Of a stretch of 64,000 bases of DNA, positions 16,211 to 24,852 are shown one piece after another. Position numbers and translations under genes: made by a program. How positions within the stretch are numbered: the first letter of the stretch is position 1; every line of letters starts with the position of its first letter. Source of the stretch: Curvibacter lanceolatus ATCC 14669 (GTDB lineage Bacteria; Pseudomonadota; Gammaproteobacteria; Burkholderiales; Burkholderiaceae_C). The notes beneath the pieces were generated by a model that saw nothing but the letters and a program-made list of their open reading frames with translations, was not told the DNA's origin and searched no databases. The stretch spans positions 173,872 through 237,871 of the forward strand of contig NZ_KB906262.1 in assembly GCF_000381265.1 (NCBI RefSeq), read 5' to 3'.

Positions 16211-17410
16211 TCAGGCCAGGGCACGAGCCAGTCGGCGGGCGGCGAAGTCTGCGCCGTAGGCAAACCGCAGCAAGGGGCCGAAGCTGTTGGCTGCGATCGC
16301 CCCTGCAAAGTACAGGCCAGGAACAGACGATTGGAAATGGCGGTCCAGCACCGGTGCACGCGCCACGGTGCGGATGCGCTCGCGCAGCGACGGGGCCAGA
16401 AAAGCCAGTTGATCGAGGTTGCTGCGGTAGCCGGTGGCCGCGATCACATGATCGACCCGCAAGCTGGGTTGACTGCCATCGGCTGCCAGAAACTCCAGCA
16501 CCACCTGGCCTTGCTCCAGGGTGGCTGAGCGCAACTGCCAGCCTTCGTGCACCGGCAGTTTGCCCAGCACCTGGTCTCGCACAAACCAACCCGGGGCAGG
16601 CCCCAGATGGCGCTCGACCGCGCGCAGTCGAAGGGACTCTGGCAGGGCGTGAAAGACCAGCGGGAAGTTCGTGCACATGAACGATTTCCACCCGGGGCCC
16701 AGTCCCGAGTCCGGCTGACGCAGGCGTTGCACCAGCGAGCGTGGGCCCGCTGGCGGGTTGTGAAAGCGAACCGGGTGGCGCGACACCAGTTCGGCCCGGG
16801 CACCGCCCATCTGCAACAGCCCCGCCGTGTCGCCAGCGGAGGCCCCTCCACCCAGCACCGCCACATGGCGACCTGCGAAGAGGCTCAGGTCGGTGTGCTG
16901 CGAGCTGTGGCTCAGGTGGCTGGCCGGCAAGCCGCGAAGGGCCTCCGGCACGTAAGCAAATGGCTTGATGCCGGTGGCCACCACCACGCGGCCCGCTTGC
17001 ACGGTGCTTCCGTCAGGGAGGGCCAGAGAGAAGTGATCGCCCTGCTGTGTCACCGATTGCACCAGGGTCGGGTCGACATCGGGCACCAGCTTGCGCTGGA
17101 ATGCTTCGGCATAGTCACAAAACGTTTCCAGCGTGACGGGCAGGCCCATGTCGGCATACGGCACACCCTGGGCCTGGCACCAGGCCTGCAGGGGGTAGCC
17201 CCCGCCCGGGGCCGACAGGCTGGAAGCAAAACCATCCGACTTCAGGCACATGCCCCGGGGCATGTGATCCCGCCAGAACGACATGGTCTGACCGAACACC
17301 TTGATTCGCCGTTGGGTGGGGCGCAGGTGGGCGGCCAGTGAAAGACCGTAAGGGCCTGCACCCAGGACGGCGATATCGACATCGGTGACTGAACTCAATC
17401 GAACTCCCAT
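16211..17410 (-). CDS. FAD/NAD(P)-binding oxidoreductase (flavin monooxygenase-like)
   Basis: A roughly 399-residue flavoprotein with two Rossmann motifs: VLGAGPYGLSLAAHL near residue 18 for FAD and VAVLGGGASAGDTAGLL near 180 for NAD(P)H. The distal ATGYRSN motif and SVPGLYFAGAIAANSFGP fit group B flavin monooxygenases and ornithine-hydroxylase-like enzymes. ATG 17410 (GGGGA upstream) is preferred to a TTG nine codons earlier. It is divergent from an ATP-grasp gene across an AT-rich gap, suggesting a shared promoter region and perhaps one small-molecule pathway. Substrate is unknown. Confidence 0.78.
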   Translation of the reverse strand: MGVRLSSVTDVDIAVLGAGPYGLSLAAHLRPTQRRIKVFGQTMSFWRDHMPRGMCLKSDGFASSLSAPGGGYPLQAWCQAQGVPYADMGLPVTLETFCDYAEAFQRKLVPDVDPTLVQSVTQQGDHFSLALPDGSTVQAGRVVVATGIKPFAYVPEALRGLPASHLSHSSQHTDLSLFAGRHVAVLGGGASAGDTAGLLQMGGARAELVSRHPVRFHNPPAGPRSLVQRLRQPDSGLGPGWKSFMCTNFPLVFHALPESLRLRAVERHLGPAPGWFVRDQVLGKLPVHEGWQLRSATLEQGQVVLEFLAADGSQPSLRVDHVIAATGYRSNLDQLAFLAPSLRERIRTVARAPVLDRHFQSSVPGLYFAGAIAANSFGPLLRFAYGADFAARRLARALA

Positions 17411-17488
17411 GGGTAGTTGGTTCCCCGGCTCAGTCAAGGCCGGTGGTCATCTTTATAATTTTATTAACATATTCTTACACCAACATGC
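17411..17488. promoter_or_regulatory. AT-rich divergent promoter region
   Basis: A short gap between divergent genes whose centre (about 17450-17480) is the most AT-rich stretch nearby. It contains TATAAT (17454-17459) on the plus strand and the overlapping complement for minus-strand use. No clear -35 element was assigned. Confidence 0.45.
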
Positions 17489-18757
17489 ATGCATCGCCGG
17501 CTCCGGCGATCTTCGCCGGGGAGCCTCGTCACCTTGAAAAAACCTGCCCTCCTGCTGGTCACCGGCAAATGGTGGCCCGCGGCGGCCCGTCTCGCCCTGG
17601 CTTTGGTTCAGCAGGGGTGCCGGGTTGACGTGCTCTGCCCAACCGGCCATCCTGTGCTGCAGGTGCCGGGCCTGAGGCGCTGCTGGCACTTCGCGATGCG
17701 CGACTCCCTGGGCAGCCTGCGCGCTGTGCTGGGGCCAGGGAACGATTACCGGATGATCCTGCCCTGCGACGACGAGGTGGTGGCTCAGCTGATCACCCTG
17801 CATGAGCAGGTGCCGGTGCTGCGCAGCCTGATCGAGCAGTCCATCGGCCCAGCCCCCGCACACGCCACGCTGCTGCAGCGGCATCAAATGCTGGTGACGG
17901 CCCGGTCGCTGGGGCTGGACGTGCCCGAGCACCGCCACCTTGACTCGCCCCAGGACCTGCTGTTTTGGTTCCGCGAAGGCCATGGCCGCAGCGTGCTCAA
18001 ACGGGACCTGAGCTTCGGCGGCGCTGGTGTGCGGGTGGTGAATGACCTGGCTGAGGCGGAACAGGCCTGTCGGGCCTTCTCCCGTTCGCTGAGTTGGCGC
18101 GCCCTGCTGCGGCGACTGGTGGTCGAGCGCGATCCCCTGGCCTGGTGGAGTCGGCGCCTGCCCGGGCGTGGCCAAGTGCTGGTGCAGCGCTTCATCGAAG
18201 GACAACCCGCCAACACCTTGATGCTGTGTGAGCAGGGGCGTGTGCTGGCCCTGCTGTCTCTGGTGGCGGTGGAGACGCACGGCTCCACGGGCTATGCCAC
18301 GGTGGTGCGCCGCATCCGTCATCCGGGCATGGCGGCCGCCGCGGAGCGGCTCTGTGCCCATCTGCAGCTGACGGGCTTGCATGGCCTGGATTTCATGCTC
18401 GAAAAGGGCAGCGACCGCGCCTGGCTGATCGAACTCAATCCGCGCTGCACCCAGTCGGCCCACCTGGCCTGGGACGATCAACCCAGTCTCGCGGCGGTGC
18501 TGGCGGCACGCCTGCGTGGTCATCCGCCGCTGGCCGTGCGACAGGCGCTGAGCAACGATCTGGTGTCTCTGTTTCCGCAGGTGCCCCAGGGCCAGGCGCT
18601 GGGCGAGCACGATGTGCCCCACGGCCAGCCGGCCCTGGTCCAGGCCCTGGCCGACAAACCCTGGCCGCAACGGCTTTGGACTTACCGTCTGCAGACCCGG
18701 TTGCGCCCGCCCAGGGTGGTGGGTCGGGTGCGCTATGAGGATCCGCCCGCGGCTTGA
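17489..18757 (+). CDS. ATP-grasp domain protein (carboxylate-amine ligase type)
   Basis: A protein of about 422 residues with an ATP-grasp layout. There is an N-terminal Rossmann-like region (LLLVTGKWWPAAARLALAL), a lysine in the SVLKRDLSFGGAGV ATP-binding segment near 170, VLVQRFIEGQPAN near 225, and the metal/phosphate segment WLIELNPRCTQSAHL near 320. Such enzymes ligate a carboxylate to an amine or other nucleophile through an acyl phosphate. ATG 17489 lacks a good ribosome-binding site; a TTG at 17534 behind GGGGAG is an alternative. The substrate cannot be read. It pairs divergently with a flavoprotein gene. Confidence 0.78.
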   Translation: MHRRLRRSSPGSLVTLKKPALLLVTGKWWPAAARLALALVQQGCRVDVLCPTGHPVLQVPGLRRCWHFAMRDSLGSLRAVLGPGNDYRMILPCDDEVVAQLITLHEQVPVLRSLIEQSIGPAPAHATLLQRHQMLVTARSLGLDVPEHRHLDSPQDLLFWFREGHGRSVLKRDLSFGGAGVRVVNDLAEAEQACRAFSRSLSWRALLRRLVVERDPLAWWSRRLPGRGQVLVQRFIEGQPANTLMLCEQGRVLALLSLVAVETHGSTGYATVVRRIRHPGMAAAAERLCAHLQLTGLHGLDFMLEKGSDRAWLIELNPRCTQSAHLAWDDQPSLAAVLAARLRGHPPLAVRQALSNDLVSLFPQVPQGQALGEHDVPHGQPALVQALADKPWPQRLWTYRLQTRLRPPRVVGRVRYEDPPAA

Positions 18758-18760
18758 GAC

Positions 18761-19618
18761 TCAGTTCAGTCGCATGCGTTGGCGCAACTCGCTGCAGTGA
18801 TCGCGTTCGGTCTGATGTGGGCTGACCCACAGCAGATCGGTCTCTGCCGACCCGCCCGGGCGGCGCAAGCTCGTCGCGACCTCACTGCCTTCCACCGCGG
18901 CCACCAGCACGCGGGTGTTCAGCTCGTCGGGCAGGTGCGCCGGAATGCCCACCGAGCGCAGCACATGGCCCGCCCCGGCCAGCAGCAGCACGGTGCGGCT
19001 CGGCGGACGCGGGGCCTTCATCACGGCCTGGGCCATGGCCAGGTCACGCGCGATCTGGATGCGGGTCATGGGGGCGACCTGGGCCTCGTCCAGCAGGCCG
19101 CAGTGGCTGTCGCGGATGGCGGCACGCTGGCGCTCCAGCGCCGGCTGCAGCAGGCGCAGGTCCAGGCTCAGGTCTTTCATGGCGTGCCGCTGGCGCTCGC
19201 GGGGCAGGTTGGCGCCCAGCACCGGCACCCCGGCCTCTACGGCCGCCATGATGGCTGGCGCGTAGTCGGCCCAGGGCCAGCCCGCGTCGTTCCATTGCAG
19301 CGCCTGCTTGACCTGCGCCTCCTTGGCATTGCGGGGCAGGCCGCGGGTGTCGTGGCCCTGATCGACCATCTCGAGCAGCAGGGCGGACAGTCGGTTCTGC
19401 ACCGCGAGGATTTCGACCACCTGGCGCTCCCATTGGTGGTGGGCCGGGGCATCGTGCTGCTCGCCCAGCAGCAGCACATCGGCCGGCAGCAGGCTGGAGA
19501 GCTGGCGCGCCGGCAGGTCGGACGAGCTGCTGGCACAGCCCAGCAGGGCGGCCATGGCAAAGCAGCACGCCAGCCATGCCCGGATGCGAGGGCGTTCAAG
19601 ACAAGGGAAAACACGCAT
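18761..19618 (-). CDS. ChaN family lipoprotein (heme/iron-related)
   Basis: A 285-residue protein with a lipoprotein signal (lipobox LLGC near 27) and the ChaN signature LLLGEQHDAPAHHQWE (about 50-65). TVLLLAGAGHVLRSVGIP near 210 is also conserved in the family. ChaN proteins bind heme or iron at the outer membrane or periplasm. The family's role here is inferred. The stop lies three bases from the end of the convergent ATP-grasp gene, leaving no room for a terminator. Confidence 0.82.
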   Translation of the reverse strand: MRVFPCLERPRIRAWLACCFAMAALLGCASSSSDLPARQLSSLLPADVLLLGEQHDAPAHHQWERQVVEILAVQNRLSALLLEMVDQGHDTRGLPRNAKEAQVKQALQWNDAGWPWADYAPAIMAAVEAGVPVLGANLPRERQRHAMKDLSLDLRLLQPALERQRAAIRDSHCGLLDEAQVAPMTRIQIARDLAMAQAVMKAPRPPSRTVLLLAGAGHVLRSVGIPAHLPDELNTRVLVAAVEGSEVATSLRRPGGSAETDLLWVSPHQTERDHCSELRQRMRLN

Positions 19619-19705
19619 GCGCGCATACTATCCCGACTCCGGCATGCCACAGGCATGGCCTTCTGGCCCGGCCGGGTTTGGTCTCTGTTCTGTTCGCCTG
19701 CCTGT

Positions 19706-20788
19706 ATGCCCACCCGCCTCCACGACGTCATGCGCGCCGCGCTGACCCTGCTGCTGGCCTGGCTCACTGCCCAGGCCTTTGTGGCCCTGCACATTCCCCT
19801 GCCCTGGATGCTGGGGCCCCTCTTGTCGGTGGCCGCGGCCAGCATGCTGGGGGCGCCGGCGCTGAGCCTGGCGCCGCTGCGCAACCTGGGGCAGTGGACG
19901 ATTGCCGCCGCGCTGGGCCTGTATTTCACGCCCGAGGTCACCGCCCTGGTGCTGGGCCTGTGGTGGGCGATTGTGTTGGGCATTGTCTGGGCGCTGGGCC
20001 TGGGCTGGGCCTTCGGTCAGTGGCTTTGCCTGCGCAACCGCGCCTTGCTGAGCGGGCTGGATGAACCGGCCTTGCGCGCCACCACCTTTTTTGCTGGGGC
20101 CATCGGGGGCGCTTCCGAGATGACCTTGCTGGCCGAGCGCGCCCAGGCCCGCACCGAACTGGTGGCCGCCAGCCATTCGCTGCGCCTGGTGATCGTCACG
20201 GTGTTGATTCCTTTTGCCTTCACCTTCAGCGGCCTGCATGGCCTGGATCAGATGCCTGCGACCACCCGGGTCGTTGATGGGGCTGGTTTGGCCTTGCTGG
20301 GGGCGGCCACCGGTGTGGGCGCGCTGGTCATGCACCGGCTGGGCCGCGCCAACCCCTGGTTTCTGGGCTCACTGGTGGTGTCTGCGGCCATCACCATGTC
20401 AGGGCACACGCTGTCGGCGGTGCCGCAGTGGATGTCGAATGCGGCGCAGCTGGTGATCGGGGTGAGTCTGGGGGTGCGCTTCACGCCGGGCTTCATCCAC
20501 ACGGCGCCACGCTGGATGGCCTCGGTGGTGTTCGGCGCCTTCGCCATGGTGCTGCTGTGCGCCGGCTTTGCCTGTGCGCTGGGCTGGGCCGCCGGCCTGC
20601 ACCCGGCCACCATGGTGCTGGGCACCTCGCCTGGGGGCATTGCCGAGATGTCGATCACGGCCAAGGTGTTGCAACTGGGCGTGCCGGTGGTCACCGCCTT
20701 CCAGGTGTGCCGCCTGGTGGCCGTGCTGCTGCTGGTCGAGCCGCTGTACCGGGCCCTGTACCGGCGCCTGAAACCCGGCCAGGTCTGA
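19706..20788 (+). CDS. AbrB-family integral membrane protein
   Basis: A 360-residue, very hydrophobic protein with about ten membrane segments in two similar halves (the AbrB duplication). Typical pieces are PLPWMLGPLLSVAAASMLG, FFAGAIGGASEMTLLAERA and, in the second half, LGTSPGGIAEMSITAKVLQLG. The function of the family is poorly defined; transport or regulation has been suggested. An in-frame ATG at 19655 would add 17 residues; 19706 is chosen because it gives a standard N-in first segment. It is divergent from the ChaN gene. Confidence 0.82.
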   Translation: MPTRLHDVMRAALTLLLAWLTAQAFVALHIPLPWMLGPLLSVAAASMLGAPALSLAPLRNLGQWTIAAALGLYFTPEVTALVLGLWWAIVLGIVWALGLGWAFGQWLCLRNRALLSGLDEPALRATTFFAGAIGGASEMTLLAERAQARTELVAASHSLRLVIVTVLIPFAFTFSGLHGLDQMPATTRVVDGAGLALLGAATGVGALVMHRLGRANPWFLGSLVVSAAITMSGHTLSAVPQWMSNAAQLVIGVSLGVRFTPGFIHTAPRWMASVVFGAFAMVLLCAGFACALGWAAGLHPATMVLGTSPGGIAEMSITAKVLQLGVPVVTAFQVCRLVAVLLLVEPLYRALYRRLKPGQV

Positions 20789-20814
20789 GCCTGGTCAGGT
20801 GAATGCTGGGGTGT

Positions 20815-21108
20815 TCAGTGCACCAGCACCGGGTTCTGGGCCAGGCCGGAGTAGCGCTCCAGCGTGCTTTCCACCTCTTCCTCGGTGGGGGCGTTGAGCT
20901 GCCAGCCCAGGATGATCTGCTGGAACATCTCGGCCCAGGAGCCGTCGAGGTACACCTCTTTGCCCGAGCGTTTGTCCACGATCTCGAAACCATGCCGCGC
21001 CAATTGAGGCACAGCGGGCTCCCGTGCCTCGGCGCTGCCCGGGGTCAGGTCGAGGTCGGGCACCAGGTGCACCACCACAAAGGAGTCGGAGTCATAGAGC
21101 ATTTGCAT
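20815..21108 (-). CDS. DUF3567 family protein
   Basis: A 97-residue cytosolic protein. It begins MQMLYDSDSFVVVHL, then has GFEIVDKRSGKEVYLDGSWAE and ends with a NAPTEEEVESTLERYSGL helix. These match the short DUF3567 proteins conserved in Burkholderiales, whose function is unknown. AAGGA precedes the ATG. A near-perfect sigma54 promoter lies 33 bases upstream, so expression is probably controlled by an enhancer-binding protein, for example in response to nitrogen or another signal. Confidence 0.85.
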   Translation of the reverse strand: MQMLYDSDSFVVVHLVPDLDLTPGSAEAREPAVPQLARHGFEIVDKRSGKEVYLDGSWAEMFQQIILGWQLNAPTEEEVESTLERYSGLAQNPVLVH

Positions 21109-21140
21109 GAGATGGATTCCTTCTGAGTCCCATGGTAGAT

Positions 21141-21157
21141 GGCAATGACCGTGCCAG
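21141..21157 (-). promoter_or_regulatory. sigma54 promoter for the DUF3567 gene
   Basis: On the minus strand the site is CTGGCACGGTCATTGCC. All core positions of TGGCACGR-N3-TTGC match; only the last weak W position differs. GG (21154-21155) and GC (21142-21143) have the required 10-base spacing. The transcript would start near 21130, giving a leader of about 22 bases containing AAGGA. This is the best sigma54 match in the window. Confidence 0.8.
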
Positions 21158-21226
21158 TTTCAAGATCTGCGTAAATCCATGGGCACTGCAGGTTTTCAGC
21201 AACACCCGGACAGGGCCGGGCTGGCC

Positions 21227-22375
21227 TCAGGGCGTGAGCACACCGGTCAGCTGCTGGTCCACGAAATCGCCCTGCGACTGCGTGATACGGATGCGTGCCG
21301 GCAGGTAGTGGATGCCGGGTGCCAGCCACAACTCGACGCGGGTGTCGAACTCGGTGCGCGGCGCGCGCGTGATCTTGAGGGTGGGCAAGGGGCCTTGCGC
21401 CAGGGCCAGTTCTTCCGGGCCGTCCACCACAAACACCCAGGTCTCGGCGTCGCGCGGGCCCACCGTGGGCACGGTGATGCGCGTGCCGGGGCCGAACTGG
21501 GTCGGCTCGGCCGCCACCAGCGAGGCCAGTTGCATGAACACGCTCAGGCGGTCCTGCATGCCGGGCAGCAGCACCGCATCGGGGGTGTTGGCGCTGAAGG
21601 TGACCTTGCCCTGCTCCGCGTCGAAGTGGGCCGCCTGTTCATTGCGCACCTTGTCGCCAAAGCGGGTCGGGGCCAGGCCGGCCGCGGTGATGCGGCCGCG
21701 GCTGGTCTGGCTGCGCCCACCGATCAGAAACATCTTGACCGAGGCCTGGGCCTCGTACTGGCTGCCATCGTGGGTCCAGCTCATTTCACCGTTGGCCTGG
21801 TAGTTCAGGTGCTTGACCTCGGCCTTGACCGCATAGCTCAGGCGAATCGGCGGGGGCACCTTGACGCTCAGGGTACGGTGTTCTGCGGTGGCCGGGCTGA
21901 CCTCGGGCGCCTTGGCCACCGGGGCCGACGTCGGCCCGATCACCGGCTGCGGCTGGGGCGGGTCCGTGGCGTCCGGGCTGGCGCTCAAGGCCGGGGCATC
22001 GCTGGGGGATTCGGGTAACGCAGAGGTCGGGTCCGGCTGGCTGTCGTTGACCGCTTGGCGGGTGGCCTGGGGCGCCGGGATGCTGCGCGCCGGGCGCCGA
22101 ATCACCCGGGTCGGATGGGCCACGGCCCCCGCGGCCGTGACCGGGGCCGCCACCTCCACCCGCCGGGTGCTGAACACGGGCAGGGGCAGGGCGGCCACCC
22201 GTGTGCCCGGGCCTTCGCCCGCCGGCAACAGGCTGCGGCCCTGCCACAGCAGCGCGGCGTGCACGGCCAGCACCAGCACGGTCAGGCCGACCAGGGCCCG
22301 GCGTGAGGGGCCGCTGCGTTCGGGCCGCTGCCGTGCATGGGCTTGAAGGCCGGCCTGTTCCTGTTCCGTGCGCAC
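21227..22375 (-). CDS. DUF3108 domain protein, membrane-anchored
   Basis: A 382-residue protein starting at GTG. One membrane anchor (about 27-45) is followed by a Pro/Ala/Ser-rich linker (about 70-170), then a DUF3108 beta-rich domain (about 175-380) with YAVKAEVKHLNYQANGEMSW, a repeated-strand body and ELWLAPGIHYLPARIRITQSQGD. The linker after an N-terminal anchor is TonB-like in layout, but no TonB C-terminal domain is present. DUF3108 proteins are periplasmic or outer-membrane-associated with unknown function. Confidence 0.8.
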   Translation of the reverse strand: MRTEQEQAGLQAHARQRPERSGPSRRALVGLTVLVLAVHAALLWQGRSLLPAGEGPGTRVAALPLPVFSTRRVEVAAPVTAAGAVAHPTRVIRRPARSIPAPQATRQAVNDSQPDPTSALPESPSDAPALSASPDATDPPQPQPVIGPTSAPVAKAPEVSPATAEHRTLSVKVPPPIRLSYAVKAEVKHLNYQANGEMSWTHDGSQYEAQASVKMFLIGGRSQTSRGRITAAGLAPTRFGDKVRNEQAAHFDAEQGKVTFSANTPDAVLLPGMQDRLSVFMQLASLVAAEPTQFGPGTRITVPTVGPRDAETWVFVVDGPEELALAQGPLPTLKITRAPRTEFDTRVELWLAPGIHYLPARIRITQSQGDFVDQQLTGVLTP

Positions 22376-22495
22376 TAGAATCCGCTGCTTTCCTTGGCTT
22401 GAACCGATTGAACCACGCGCCCTGTGCCGGCGCGGTGGGTGCTCGCAAAAAGGCCCTCAGCCCCCGCCAACCCCTACGCCGGAGACCCGCGCACC

Positions 22496-23509
22496 ATGAA
22501 ACTTGCCACCTACAAAGACGGATCGCGTGATGGCCAACTGGTCGTCGTGTCGCGTGACCTGAGCAACGCGCATTATGCGACCGGCATCGCCACGCGACTG
22601 CAGCAGGTGCTGGACGACTGGAACTTCCTGGCCCCGCAGTCGCAGGACCTGTACGAGCAGCTCAACCAGGGCAAGACCCGCCACGCCTTTCCCTTCGACC
22701 CGGCGCAGTGCATGGCCCCGCTGCCGCGCGCCTACCAGTGGGCCGACGGCTCGGCCTACCTCAACCACGTTGAGCTGGTGCGCAAGGCGCGCCAGGCCGA
22801 GGTGCCGGCCACCTTCTACACCGACCCCTTGATGTACCAGGGCGGCAGCGATGACTTCATCGGCCCCTGCGACGATGTGGTGGTGCCCAGCGAAGACTTC
22901 GGCATCGATTTCGAGGCCGAGATCGCCGTGGTGACCGGCGACGTGCCCATGGGCACGCCGGCTGATCGTGCGCTGGACGGCATCCGCCTGGTGATGCTGG
23001 CCAACGACGTGTCGCTGCGCAACCTGATCCCGGCCGAGCTGGCCAAGGGCTTCGGTTTCTTCCAGAGCAAGCCCGCCACGGCCTTCAGCCCGGTGGCCAT
23101 CACCCTCGACGAACTGGGCGAGGCCTGGGACCAGGGCCGTGTGCACCTGACGCTGGAGTCGACCTGGAACGGCCGCAAGGTGGGCCAGTGCGAGGCCGGC
23201 CCCGAGATGACTTTCCACTTCGGCCAGCTGATCGCCCACATCTGCAAGACCCGCAACGTGCGCGCCGGCACGATCGTGGGCAGCGGCACGGTGAGCAACC
23301 AGGGCGTGACCGACGCCCAGGGTCGCACCGAGTGGCCTAAGGGCTACAGCTGCATTGCCGAGAAGCGCTGCATTGAGACGATTCAGAACGGCAAGCCGAG
23401 CACCGCGTTCATGAAGTATGGGGACACCATCCGCATCGAGATGAAGGGGCGCAATGGGGTGAGTTTGTTTGGGGCTATTGACCAGAAGGTGGTGGAGGTG
23501 GAGGGCTGA
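22496..23509 (+). CDS. fumarylacetoacetate hydrolase family protein
   Basis: A 337-residue enzyme with an N-terminal SH3-like part and the FAH catalytic fold. Metal ligands are visible as the ExE pair in FEAEIAVVTGDVP (about 140) and the Asp in VMLANDVSLRNLIP (about 170). GTIVGSGTVSNQG and CIAEKRCIETIQNG follow. It probably hydrolyses or decarboxylates a 2,4-dioxo acid or acylpyruvate in aromatic or tyrosine breakdown. No hmgA or maiA partner is adjacent. ATG 22496 follows GGAG at 22480-22484. Confidence 0.87.
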   Translation: MKLATYKDGSRDGQLVVVSRDLSNAHYATGIATRLQQVLDDWNFLAPQSQDLYEQLNQGKTRHAFPFDPAQCMAPLPRAYQWADGSAYLNHVELVRKARQAEVPATFYTDPLMYQGGSDDFIGPCDDVVVPSEDFGIDFEAEIAVVTGDVPMGTPADRALDGIRLVMLANDVSLRNLIPAELAKGFGFFQSKPATAFSPVAITLDELGEAWDQGRVHLTLESTWNGRKVGQCEAGPEMTFHFGQLIAHICKTRNVRAGTIVGSGTVSNQGVTDAQGRTEWPKGYSCIAEKRCIETIQNGKPSTAFMKYGDTIRIEMKGRNGVSLFGAIDQKVVEVEG

Positions 23510-23582
23510 CTTGGCGGTCAGGGCGCATGGGTGGTGGCCAACCTGGGGCTGGTGCCTTGGCCACTGGTTGTGGGTTCTGTGT

Positions 23583-23846
23583 TGCCGCTGCGCTCTGTTC
23601 GTTCTGCTCTTCGTTTGAGGTCGGAGGCCGGGATTGCGCCCCGGCGGGCGCCTCACTTTCTTTGCTTCGCCAAAGAAAGTAAGCAAAGAAAGGCGACCCG
23701 ACGTGCACGCCCTGCTGCGCAGGGTCCGCTGCGCTGCTCAACTTGGGCGGGGTCTCGCTAAACTCGCTGCGCTCAAACAGACGCGAGCCCTTTTTCCGCC
23801 CAAGTCTGCGCTGCTCGCCGTGCCCGACGGGAGGTGGGGATCGGGA
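23583..23846 (+). repeat. dispersed hairpin repeat, copy A
   Basis: The first of four copies of a ~150-260 base element. It begins GCCGCTGCGCTCTG, contains the hairpin CTTTCTTTG-CTTCGC-CAAAGAAAG (23656-23679), then GGCGACCCGA and TCTCGCTAAACTCGCTGCGC. It fills the gap after the FAH gene. The rest of the gap (23510-23582 and 23847-24017) shows no gene. Confidence 0.85.
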
Positions 23847-24017
23847 ACCGACGGCTGCTGCTGCGCAGCGGCGCCGTGTTGTTTCAATCGGAGGGCGCGG
23901 CTGCGTAGCAGCGCGGGGGCATCAGTGCTCTGCCCGACAAATCACACAACTACCTACCAGTGTTGCTGAATGCACCGGCACTGCCGATTTCGTCAGTGCG
24001 CTCGCAAGCTCGCCCGC

Positions 24018-24196
24018 TCCCGATCCCGTTTGCCCCGTGGGGCAGCGCAGGGAACCACGAAGTGGCCCTGACTTCGGGTCGCCTTTCTTTTGGGTACTTT
24101 TCTTTGGCGAAGCAAAGAAAAGTGCCTCGGCCGCCGGGACGAACCCCCGGCCTCCGCCCTTCAACAAAGAGCAAAAGGAACAGAGCGCAGCGGCAG
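24018..24196 (-). repeat. dispersed hairpin repeat, copy B (inverted)
   Basis: The same element as at 23583 but in opposite orientation, so the two copies form a large inverted repeat between the FAH and MarC genes. Its hairpin is ACTTTTCTTTG-GCGAAG-CAAAGAAAAGT (24096-24123) with an 11-pair stem. It includes CAGGGAACCACGAAGTGGCCCTG, which also folds on itself. It lies just beyond the MarC stop and may end that transcript. Confidence 0.85.
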
Positions 24197-24240
24197 CAAA
24201 GAACCCCCAACGAGTGGAGAAGGCACAGCACCCCGCACCC

Positions 24241-24849
24241 TCACCCCCGCAGCAGCTGCGGCACCAACACCTTCAACCCCCGCAGCAGCATCTCCACCGA
24301 CACCGCCACCAGGATCAGCCCCATCAATCGCTCAAAAGCCAGCACCACCCGCTCGCCCACCAGGCGCTGGATGCGGTCGGCCAGCACCAGCACCACGGCG
24401 CACACCGCCATGGTCACGCTCAGGGCGCCCACCCACTCCAGGCGCCGCTCGGGCGCCTGTGACACCAGCAGCAGCACGGTGGCCAGGGCCGAGGGGCCGG
24501 CCAGGGCGGGGATGGCCAGCGGCACGATCAGGGGTTCGCCCTCGGGCAGCGGGCTGCCGGCCTCGCGGGCACTGGGGAAGATCATGCGCAGCGCGATCAG
24601 GAACAGCACCACCGCGCCGGCCAGTTGCAGGGCCAGATCGCTCAGGTTCATCTGGCGCAGAAAGCCCTCGCCCATGAACATGAAGCTCAGCAGCAGGCCG
24701 AAGGCAATCGCCACCTCGCGCACGATGACCCAGGGCCGGCGGCTGGGCGGCACGTTGCGCAGGGCGCTGGCGAAGATCGGGATGTTGCCCAGCGGATCGG
24801 TGATCAGCAGCAGCAAGATGGTGGCCGAGGTGAATGTGTAGCTGGTCAC
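24241..24849 (-). CDS. MarC/YhgN family inner membrane protein
   Basis: A 202-residue protein with six predicted membrane segments. It contains the family segments LLLITDPLGNIPIFASAL near the N-terminus and PLAIPALAGPSALATVLLL in the middle, with DRIQRLVGERVVLAFERLMGLILVAVSVEM at the end (read as separate short motifs). MarC proteins are of unclear transport function; the old link to antibiotic resistance is not supported. The gene follows a VOC gene with a three-base gap, so the two are an operon. Confidence 0.87.
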   Translation of the reverse strand: MTSYTFTSATILLLLITDPLGNIPIFASALRNVPPSRRPWVIVREVAIAFGLLLSFMFMGEGFLRQMNLSDLALQLAGAVVLFLIALRMIFPSAREAGSPLPEGEPLIVPLAIPALAGPSALATVLLLVSQAPERRLEWVGALSVTMAVCAVVLVLADRIQRLVGERVVLAFERLMGLILVAVSVEMLLRGLKVLVPQLLRG

Positions 24850-24852
24850 GGC

